Source of the DNA: an uncultured Nitrospira sp.
GTDB taxonomy: Bacteria > Nitrospirota > Nitrospiria > Nitrospirales > UBA8639
Length of the DNA: 6,890 nt
Direction: 5' to 3'
Assembly: GCA_902500695.1 (NCBI GenBank)
Contig: CABVRQ010000096.1
Coordinates: 5,921-12,810 of the forward strand
The position numbers were made by a program, and so were the translations under genes. Below are positions 1 through 6,890 of the stretch, piece by piece (positions within the stretch are counted from its first letter, which is position 1; every line of letters starts with the position of its first letter). The notes beneath the pieces are model-generated. The model ran no database searches and was not told the origin of the DNA. It saw only the letters and a program-made list of their open reading frames with translations.

Positions 1-3000
1 GGCGGAGACATTTTCCGGATGGACATTCCCGCGTTTCTCAAGGATTACGTCGACCTCGAACACGCCAAATCGCTGGCCGCCTCGTATCAGGATCATGGGC
101 AACTGGATCTCGCACTAATGGTCCTTGGTAACATTTCTCACAATCTGTTGGGACCACAACCTCCTGAGGCACGAGCGGAATTTGATTTTTCCCTCGCCGA
201 AACACAGACACAGGAGGGAAATTTTCCTGCGGCCCGCCAATCCTTGGAGCCCTACACCAGCCAACCAGGCCGGACCGGCGCGTTGGCCAGAATTTATACC
301 ATCGTTTTAGGGGTCCGGGAGCAGGCTCAGGGCATCAGCTCTGCGGCACGACGCCGGCTAGTCACCACAGGCGCATCTGAGCTCCTCACCATCGGGCAGG
401 AACACCGGGACATGGATGAGGTCTACGGTCAAGCCCTCATTGAAGCCGGACGGCTCTACCTCTTTGCGGAGGATCCTCTCACGGCCCTGGAATACCTCGT
501 CAAAGTCGAAGACCTGCACAACAAAGAGATTCGAGCCAAAGGACTCTTCACCAGAGGCGAAGCCTATCGGATTCTGGACGATGCTCCCAATGTGATCCGC
601 GTGTTTGTGGATGTCATCCAATTATTTGGCGAGCGTTCCTCCTGGGGCAAACGTGCTGTCCAACAGGTCGTGCTGCTCTCCCAGCAGGGGGAAACGGAAC
701 GTGAGCGCATTACGGCTTTGAACAGGATTATCCCTCAGTATCCTGACCTTCCCGTCTTAATCGCCACCACCCGCTTAACCATCGCCGATCTCTATCACGA
801 ACAGGGAGAACAACTCTCCGCTCTGGAAACACTGGATTTCATTATTTCGGCTCCAGACCTTCCCAACGAACTCGTCATCCAAGCCTATCGGAACAAGGCG
901 ACGATCCTTTCAGAATCGGAACGCTACCAGGAAGCTGCGGATACCTATGCCGCCCTGAGTCAATTTCCCGGAGAAAATCAAACGGAACTCCAGGAAACCA
1001 GGAGCCTGCTCATTTTACAATTGGTGAAAAAAGCGCTGAAGGACCGGAAGGTGGGGGAGACCCGCATCGCCGCCAAATCGCTGAAACACCTCATCGACCA
1101 ATATCCCGAATCGGTGGAAGCCCATCGGGCCTATATTGAAACCAAAGTCATGCTCAACGACACGACGGAGGTCCAGACCTGGTATACCACCTTAGTCAAG
1201 ACACATCCCGACCACGCGGTCTATCAATATGGTCAGGCCCTGGCGTTGTCCTATACCGAACCGCCCGACCTCCCGTTAGTCATCCGCCTCCTTCAACGCG
1301 CCATGAAAAAAGATCCCGCCCTGGGGTATGTCCACCAAACGCTTGGATGGGCTTACGAACAAACCGAACGGACGTCCGGCAACAAGGGATACCTTGAGAA
1401 GGCCGAGCAGGAGTATCGCATCGCGTTGGAGATTAACGACGCAGGCCGCTTTCCCGACGTGGAATCCCAACTGCTCCTGAATTTAGGCAATACGTACCTG
1501 GCTCTCTCGAATGCCCGCGAAGCCTATCGGCATTACCGGCAGCGTGAGGAGCAGTTTACTCCGTCAGGCGAGACCATAACCGAATTGCTCTATCGAAAAA
1601 ATTATGGAGAAGCCTGTTTTAAAGCCGGACGCACCGGTGAATCGTTGGTGCAATATCAATTGGCCTTACGGAATGTGCCTCCCGAGCAGCCAAACCTTCA
1701 AGCCGAAATCCTGGAACGTATAGGATTATCCCATCAGGACATCGGACAATATGCCAAAGCCATTGAGACGTTCTCTCAGGCTATGGTTCTCAACCGTGAG
1801 TTAGGACATAAACAAAACGTCACCCTGCTTCAGAGAAATGTCGGGGTCAACCTGTTTAACCTGAGCCGCGCCAGCGAAACGGGTGGACGCGAGGAACTCA
1901 AACAGGCCTTGGATAGTTACTTCACCAGCCTGGACCATCTCACCACGGCCAGCGGGAAAACCCTTGCCAAGGGACCCGGCTTGTTTAATGTGAATGTGGC
2001 CCTCACTGAAGGCGGGTCTCAAGCGGCCAGCGGATTCGACCGGGTGGGCGAAGAAAAACTCATGTTCAGTTACATTGCGAGCACCTATGAGCAATTAGAC
2101 GAACCAGGTCCCGCCCGGGATTTTTATCGAAAAAAACTCGCGCTCCTTAATCAGGTGGCGCCGGCTGGCCAGGATGCGGCAGCGCTGACAGAAAAAGCCA
2201 TTGTCCTGAATCGGCTGGGAGTGCTGTCCCACCAATTAGATGAACCTCATGAGGCGATGGAGTCTTTTCGTCAATCCTTGAATTACACCCGGACGTTGAA
2301 TATTCCGTTCGGGACCAGCGTCAACGTCTATAACCTGTCTTCATTGGCGGTCGAAAGCCTCTTACAAGGGCACACCCCGGACCACAGCCTGGTAGAGGCG
2401 ATCACCTCGGGCATTCAGGATCTCCAGCAACGAAACTATGAAGACCGCAATGTGTTCTTCACCCTCACCAACACCGCCATGCTCCTTTCGCTTCTTCCCG
2501 AACCATCGCCGGATCAGCACCTCAAGCCGGCTGATGCCGTGCAGCGCATGCATGAGCAGTTCACCTATCAGACTCTTCCGTGGTCCTATTACCAGAAAGC
2601 CGACTCGCTCCTACACAAACCGGCCTTATTCTCAGATGCTGAACGTCTCCCCGCTCAATTTCTGGTGAAGTTGAACCAGGCCGAATTAGCACGCACGGCG
2701 GATCACTCTCAGGAATATCGCCGCATTCAGGACGACTTAGCTAAACTGGTAGATGACCGGCAATCGCCCAATAGGTGGTTGTGGTATCTGGCTCAAGCCG
2801 AAGAAGCCGCTGACCCCCTCACGCGGAAAAATTTTCTCAACCAATCCGTTGAGGCCGTCCTTCGTTTCCCCGCTCAAACAGACCCGCCAACGGGTCAGAC
2901 CAACACCTGGCCCGCATACGAACGTCTGATTCAGCTCTCGGTCGACCAATTGATTGAAGAAGGCCGGCCAGACGACGCCTTTACCGTGGCCGAGCAACTG

Positions 3001-6000
3001 AGCATCCGGCACATGACCAGCGCCGTCTATGAAGCACTGGGAGAGGACCTGTTCCTCAAAGGCTTGGGAGACTATGAACCGGAATTACACTCGTTACTCG
3101 GGGAACTCCGGCAAGCCAGAATGCACGGGAACGTTGCGGCCATTGAAGAACTGGCTCCTGCCCTCCAGGACACACTCTATGCGCTGTTTGAAGAATATCC
3201 CTGGGCCACCGCCTCCTTCTGGGCCTATCCTCAGACCAGGGACCTGATATTTCTGGGCGTTGACGCGCAACACCCCTATCTAAAAATTCTCAAAGGACGG
3301 CAAGGCTATCATGGCTTTGTTCATAACGGAGAGACGCTGCATTACAGCCCGCTGGTGGTCACGGACAAAGGGATCACCGGGGATGAAGAATTTCACAAGC
3401 GGCTACAACAATCAGCCTCGGCCTATGTGGCGATGCCGCAGGAACTGGAATCCACCCTCCCTTCACTGGAACTCGATCAGAAACCGCTCACGTGGGTCAG
3501 CAACTTCTATGACTTCCTGAATGGCTTTCATCAGCGCAGCCTCTTTTTTTCTCACATCACCACCCCAAGCACGTTTCTCCCTTCCACGCCTTCGAGTGCG
3601 GGAGAAATTCCATTTGTGCTCCAGCAATTTAGCGGGGTCGAGGCTCACGATCATCCGCTGGCCACTCACACCAACATTGCCGCGTTTGTAAAAAATCCGG
3701 ATACGTTCGCGTTTGAAGTACAGGAAGCTCAGGATGTGCGAGAATTTGTCTCCGTGCTCGATTTTGCCGGGAGTCAACACCATTCGATCCTGCTCTTCGG
3801 CGGCATCCCGTCCTCGTCGCCTTCTCCATGGGTCCTGATATCCTCTCTTCTGCGCGCCGGTTTTCCTCATGTCATCGTGAGCCGGACACCGCTCGATTCC
3901 CAAACCGCCACCAAGTTTTTGAACCAATATCTGACGCATCTCAACACGCTTCCTCCCGATGAGGCGGTGGTGGCGGCATCAAAAGATATCTGGGGACCGG
4001 ACACAGGAAAATATCCATTCCGCCACTACGGATTTGCCGGCATGGGTCCGGACGAACGTCAGGAATATGCGGCCTCCATCTACGATCAGGAAGTCGCCGA
4101 GGCCATTCATGCATTTGAGACCAAAGACTTTCCCACCTCCCTCCTGCACATCGAACATGCACTCGCGCTCATCGAGCATGCTAAAAAACGAAAGGACTTC
4201 AAAGAACTCACCACCCTGGCCGTCGAAACCGCCTTTGAAGTCAGCGATTACGAAAAGGGCATGTTCTTTCAACAGAAGCTGCTGGATTCCCTCACTGCGG
4301 AAACCCCTGCCAGCGAGCGAGCCGAGGCGGAATATCGTTTGGGCATCCTGCATTCCCGTCTGGAACATTTTGACATCGCCGTGCAGCACCTCGAACAGGC
4401 CAACCAGATTTGGGAAAAGGGCGACGAGCTTGATCGCCTCGCAGAAGGCATGGCCACATTAGGGATCGTACGCGAAAACATGGGTGCCTATACGGAAGCC
4501 CTGGAGCAATTCAACCAGTCCTTTTCCCTCTATCAGGAAATCGGGGAAATGGGGCAGACGGCATTTCAATACCGGCGTATCGGCCGTATTTACTACCTTC
4601 GATTGGGCCGGTATGAGAAAGCCCGTGAAAACTTCCTGGCCGCTCTGAAACTGTATCAAGAGCAAGGCGATCCACAGGGAGAAGCCGAAGTGCTCTATGA
4701 AGTGGGATTAACCTATGAAAAAGTCGGCCTGTTCGACCAGGCCGCGGAACGCTACCATCAGGCCCTCTCGATTGCGAAAGAACTGGATGACCCCAAGCTC
4801 CTCACAACGGGCGATCTCTACCTCGCCAATGTGGCCTGGTTCCAGGGGAACTATCAAACGGCCTTTCAACTCTTAACCCAGGCCGACAAAAAAGCCGAGC
4901 AGGCCAATGACCCGCAATTACGCATTATGGTGAAAAATACCCGCGGGCTGATTTACTGGACACTCAATGACACCGACAAAGGCCTCGTCCACTTACACGA
5001 TGCGGTCACGCTCAGCCGATCTTCCAATATCCAAACCGAATTAGCCTCTTCGCTGAATAATCTGGGCTTGATCTATCGGCAACAGGGCGACCACACCGCC
5101 GCGCTGGACTATTTCCAACAGGCCAAAACCCTTGATGAGTCCCTGAAGAGCCAATGGGGCCTGGGTTACGACCATCGGAATATCGGCATCTCCTTACTGG
5201 CCCTGGGACAGTTGGAAGAAGCCGAAGGACATTTCCTCAAAGCCGAGCAGATCAGCGCCGACATCAACAATGTCATCAATTGGGTCAAGGCCTTGTTAGA
5301 ACTGGGGAATGTCAATAAAGCCCTGCTGCGACCCGACCAGGCTCTTGGCTATTTCGAACGGGCACATGAGATATCCCAGCGATACGGCATTAAAGAAGTG
5401 GAATGGCGGGCGGCAGCGGGCAAGGCCACGTTGTTGAGGGAGGAAGGAAAGCTCCCCGACGCCTTGACCTGGTTCACCAAAGGGGTCGAAGTGGTGGAAG
5501 GCATGCGGGCAGCCCTGAAAATCGATGAACTCCGCAATAGTTTCCAGACGAACAAACTGGATCTGTATCGGGACATCATCACCCTGCTCATTACGATGAA
5601 CCGGACCGATGACGCCTTTAATTTCTTAGAACGGTCACGATCCCGAAGCTTCATCGACCTGTTGGGCAATCAAAAACTCTCGTTCAAAAACGAAGGGGAC
5701 CAGGAAACCTGGACCAAAATCAACAGCCTGGCTTCCACGGTGGATTCGCTCAAATCGGAACTGGGATCCTATGAGAAGCCCCCTGAGGACCTTCAGGAAC
5801 GGTATCGCAACACCAAGGCCCTGTATGAAGAAGCCATCCTTGAGGTCAAACAGGAGAATCCAAGTCTCAGCAGTTTTGTCTCCGTGGATCCGCTCAATCT
5901 GGAAGGGGTCCAACAGCTCCTGGCTCCCCGAGTGGGACTCCTCACCTATTTTATAACGAAGGACCAGCTTTACCTGTGGCTCATCACGAACGAACGAACC

Positions 6001-6890
6001 ATCTTCAAGACGGTGTCAGCAAAGGAGGAAGACCTCACCCGCCTGGTGACCCGCTACCGGCAACTCGTTCAGCACCTGGAACCGGTTGATGATGAGTTAC
6101 AAAAACTCTATGTTTCCCTGATTCAACCGGTTGAAGCAGATATCAAAAACCTGGAGTATTTGGGAATCATTCCCGATGGCCCCTTACATTTTCTCTCCTT
6201 CGCCGCACTCAAACACGGTCCGGCCTATCTGGTGGATGAGATCCCGCTCTTTTACGCACCTTCGGCGAGCGTCTTCCAATTCACCTTTGCCAAACGGCAA
6301 GCCGTGAAGAATGACAAAGTCCTGGCGATCGGGAACCCGGATCTGGGAAATTTCAACTACGATCTTCCGCTGGCCGAACTGGAGGCCCAAAGCATCAAAT
6401 GGAATTATCCCAATATGGATATTCTGACCGGTACGAAGGCCACCAAAGAATGGGTGGTGAAGAATATCTCCCGATATGGCATCATCCACTTAGCCGCCCA
6501 TGGGGAATTTGATGAGGGCAATCCGCTGTTGTCTTCACTCTGGCTGGCCTCAGAAAACCCCGAAAACCGCCGACTGACCGTCAAGGAGATTTTCGGTTTG
6601 GAATTAAACGCCGACCTGGTGACCTTAAGCGCCTGCCAGACGGGCCTGGGCAAACTGGAAGCCGGAGAGCTGATCGGCCTGAACCGCGCATTTGTCTATG
6701 CCGGCACCCATGCCCTGGTGTCCGCCCTGTGGCGGGTGGATGATCTCTCCACCTCTGTGCTCATGAAACATTTTTACCGGAATTACGTGACCGCGAATAA
6801 AGCGAAGAGTTTGCGGCAAGCGCAACTCATCGTGAAAAAAGACTTTCCCCACCCGTCCTATTGGGCGGGGTTTAGTTTAATCGGAGACTA
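1..6890 (+). CDS. Giant TPR-CHAT protein with pseudo-CHAT and active CHAT domains, partial at both ends
   Basis: A single frame is open over the whole window, giving 2,296 residues and a partial codon. The predicted role is a protease of the caspase-like CHAT family whose activity is governed by TPR helical arrays. Domain order is TPR-like array (24-830), unclassified helices (831-963), linker (964-1065), degenerate CHAT (1066-1350), regular TPR array (1361-1840), linker (1841-1977) and CHAT with His2167 and Cys2212 (1978 onward). Most TPR-CHAT proteins known to me have one TPR array and one CHAT domain and are about half this size or less. I see no transmembrane segment. A signal peptide cannot be judged because the start is not certain. 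Met7 (base 19) follows a GGAG at bases 4-7, 11 bases upstream, and could be a start, but the six codons before it also read as plausible protein, so I treat the 5' end as open. The final TA is either the start of a TAA/TAG stop or a Tyr codon. Domain identity at the C terminus is near certain; substrate and biological role are unknown. Confidence 0.95.
70..2490 (+). repeat. N-terminal divergent TPR-like helical array (about residues 24-830)
   Basis: The segment is made of amphipathic helix pairs with TPR-like spacing. The clearest units are near residues 24-50 (around SYQDHGQLDLAL), 58-90, 140-173, 177-210, 253-287 (LYHEQGEQLSALETL), 290-323 (ERYQEAADTY), 405-438, 440-480 (LGWAYEQ then YLEKAEQEYRIALEI), 484-520 (LNLGNTYLAL), 526-560 (YGEACFKAGRTGESLVQY), 565-600 (IGQYAKAIETFSQAM), 684-718 and 728-764 (LNRLGVLSHQLDEPHEAMESF). 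The best match to the TPR consensus is at 565-600. Spacing is irregular and several units carry insertions, for example between 600 and 684. The likely role is protein or peptide binding. This array is much more diverged than the second one in the same protein. Exact unit borders are by eye and may shift by several residues. Confidence 0.8.
2491..2889 (+). other. Helical segment of no recognised family (residues 831-963)
   Basis: This part of the reading frame joins the N-terminal array to the first CHAT-like unit. It looks largely alpha-helical, with short charged helices rich in Gln, Glu and Leu (for example around 889-918) and proline-rich breaks near 833-843 and 958-964. I cannot assign a domain. 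It probably holds very decayed TPR units, since it occupies the place that good TPR units hold before the second CHAT domain. Confidence 0.5.
2890..3195 (+). other. First pre-CHAT helical linker (residues 964-1065)
   Basis: This segment mirrors the linker before the C-terminal CHAT domain. GRPDDAFTVAEQLS at 988-1001 lines up with NRTDDAFNFLERSR at 1867-1880, sharing the DDAF core followed by Glu. A long helical stretch follows (LLGELRQARMHGNVAAIEEL, about 1032-1051). It then reaches EYPWATASF (1065-1073), which matches ENPSLSSF (1952-1959) just before the active domain. In the TPR-CHAT family this region is the standard helical lead-in to the protease. Its presence here is a main reason to read the next domain as CHAT-derived rather than as an unrelated insert. 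Confidence 0.7.
3196..4050 (+). other. Degenerate (pseudo) CHAT domain lacking the catalytic Cys (residues 1066-1350)
   Basis: The CHAT fold is recognised by order and local similarity to the C-terminal copy. GYHGFVHNGETLHYSPLVV (1102-1120) matches the opening strands GLLTYFITKDQLYLWLITN. KPLTWVSNFYDFL (1161-1173) followed by FFSHITTPSTFL (1182-1193) fits the place of PLHFLSFAAL and PLFYAPSAS. SILLFGG (1262-1268) sits where VTLSACQTG does, putting Gly1268 in the Cys place. GFPHVIVSRTPLDSQTATKFL (broken as GFPHVIVSR, 1287-1295, and TPLDSQTATKFL, 1296-1307) matches the stretch from GTHALVSALWRVDD to the following helix. YPFRHYGFAGMG (1338-1349) matches the closing HPSYWAGFSLIG. There is no Cys in the whole domain. 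A histidine cluster at 1216, 1218 and 1223 could include the His equivalent, but the HLAAHG motif is gone. From the matched prolines before the domain to the closing Gly it spans 282 residues against 341 in the active copy. Inference: a non-proteolytic regulatory or structural domain. The homology is judged by eye, not by a profile search. Confidence 0.65.
4081..5520 (+). repeat. Second TPR array, 12 units of 40 residues (residues 1361-1840)
   Basis: Twelve consecutive TPR units lead into the C-terminal CHAT domain. The small residue that starts the second-helix signature (A-x-x-x-F/Y/L-x-x-A) falls at 1380, 1420, 1460, 1500, 1541, 1581, 1621, 1661, 1701, 1741, 1781 and 1821. The period is 40 residues (120 bases), with one step of 41. 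Clear examples are ARENFLAA (1541), AAERYHQA (1581), ALDYFQQA (1701), AEGHFLKA (1741) and ALGYFERA (1781). First helices carry the L/I-G-x-x-Y type signature, as in LNNLGLIYRQQGD (1685-1697) and LYEVGLTYEKVG (1565-1576). The 40-residue unit, longer than the classical 34, resembles the kinesin light chain or LGN style of TPR. The first two units (to 1440) are the weakest. Expected role: a continuous superhelix that binds a partner and packs against the protease. Confidence 0.92.
5521..5931 (+). other. Second pre-CHAT helical linker (residues 1841-1977)
   Basis: This is the usual helical connector between TPR repeats and a CHAT domain. It opens with a last TPR-like helix pair containing RTDDAFNFLERSRSRSFIDLL (split as RTDDAFNFLE, 1868-1877, and RSRSRSFIDLL, 1878-1888). 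The A-x-x-x-x-E-R-x-R-x-R-x-x-x-x-L pattern is typical of TPR-CHAT proteins. A charged, coiled-coil-like stretch follows (about 1900-1952) and it ends at ENPSLSSFVSVDP (1952-1964). The short helix LEGVQQLL (1967-1974) then leads into the protease domain. The region has a diverged counterpart at 964-1065 of the same protein. Confidence 0.85.
5932..6890 (+). other. C-terminal CHAT protease domain with intact His-Cys dyad (residues 1978 to window end)
   Basis: All hallmark motifs of the CHAT family appear in order. The opening strands are VGLLTYFITKDQLYLWLI (1978-1995). IIPDGPLHFLSFAAL is at 2056-2070, the YAPSAS motif at 2085-2090, and LAIGNPD with LPLAELEAQSI at 2108-2132. IIHLAAHGEF (2161-2170) holds the presumed catalytic His2167 (bases 6499-6501). 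VTLSACQTGLG (2207-2217) holds the presumed nucleophile Cys2212 (bases 6634-6636). The post-Cys segment ELIGLNRAFVYAGTHALVSALWRVDD (from 2223) and the closing YWAGFSLIGD (2287-2296) are also typical. The known chemistry of the clan is Cys-His peptide cleavage by a caspase/separase-like fold. Cleavage specificity cannot be read from sequence. The domain is nearly complete, with only the last few residues and the stop outside the window. Confidence 0.96.

Noticed and set aside
2130..2136. Run of seven A (A_AAA_AAA in frame) that could act as a -1 slippery site, and a run of seven T at 3544-3550
   Set aside because: The frame continues intact through both runs. A -1 slip at the A run meets TAA within five codons, and I could not see a convincing downstream stem-loop. 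Ordinary Lys-Lys and Phe-Phe codons explain the runs.
3463..3939. Minus-strand open frame of 158 codons, and the other minus-strand frames such as 3979-4389 and 6184-6489
   Set aside because: All are antisense to well-recognised frame 1 protein. Their products have no recognisable domain, and there is no gap, promoter or operon arrangement that would support them.
3181..4080. Frameshift or chimeric junction that would split the protein into two genes
   Set aside because: Frame 1 has no stop and no sign of a shift. Alternative frames give poor protein here, and the family landmarks continue on both sides in the same frame.
3959..4462. Plus-strand open frame of 167 codons in another frame
   Set aside because: It overlaps the giant frame fully. 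Its product is rich in Arg, Pro and Ser with no domain pattern, as expected of a shifted reading of a GC-moderate gene, whereas frame 1 here runs from the CHAT-like domain into TPR units.
4561..5520. DNA-level tandem repeat of 120 bases
   Set aside because: The 120-base period exists only as a protein pattern. The nucleotide sequences of the units are widely diverged, so it is not a recent DNA repeat.
1..6890. Promoters, terminators, RNA genes, IS elements, CRISPR arrays or attachment sites
   Set aside because: The whole window is coding. I saw no direct repeats with spacers, no terminal inverted repeats, no tRNA-like or rRNA-like stretch, and no terminator hairpin with a T-tract outside coding sequence.
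5932..6890. Assigning the protein to a named system such as Craspase (Csx29) or a gasdermin operon
   Set aside because: Only the TPR-CHAT architecture is shared. No CRISPR effector, gasdermin or other partner gene is visible, and this protein is far larger with a second CHAT-like domain.

Overview
The window is one uninterrupted protein-coding stretch. Plus-strand frame 1 is open from base 1 to base 6890 with no stop: 2,296 complete codons plus the first two bases (TA) of another. I see no intergenic DNA, RNA gene, mobile element, CRISPR array or terminator. All other open frames, on both strands, lie inside this frame and do not look like real proteins.

The encoded protein is a giant TPR-CHAT protein (CHAT = caspase HetF associated with TPRs, clan CD cysteine protease fold). 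Residues are numbered from the first codon of the window. The layout is: a divergent TPR-like helical array (about 24-830); a helical stretch I cannot classify (831-963); a first pre-CHAT helical linker (964-1065); a degenerate CHAT-like domain with no catalytic cysteine (1066-1350); a second, very regular TPR array (1361-1840); a second pre-CHAT linker (1841-1977); and a C-terminal CHAT domain with both catalytic residues, His2167 and Cys2212 (1978 to the window end). The gene therefore looks like a tandem duplication of a TPR-linker-CHAT unit. The first protease domain appears to have decayed into a pseudoprotease and the second kept its active site.

The 3' end of the gene is very close: the last residues, YWAGFSLIGD, are the usual C-terminal motif of CHAT domains, so the stop is probably at or within a few codons of 6891. 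The 5' end is uncertain and the frame continues off the left edge.

The organism is probably a free-living bacterium of medium GC (mid-50s percent by eye, not counted), with codon use even along the whole gene. Large TPR-CHAT proteins are common in environmental lineages such as Nitrospirota, Cyanobacteria, Myxococcota and filamentous Chloroflexota. The style here reminds me of Nitrospira-like genomes, but that is only an impression.

Likely job (inference): the TPR superhelices sense or bind a partner and control proteolysis by the C-terminal domain, as in other TPR-CHAT proteases such as Csx29 of the type III-E CRISPR system and the CHAT proteases next to bacterial gasdermins. The substrate and trigger cannot be read from this window, because no neighbouring gene is visible.
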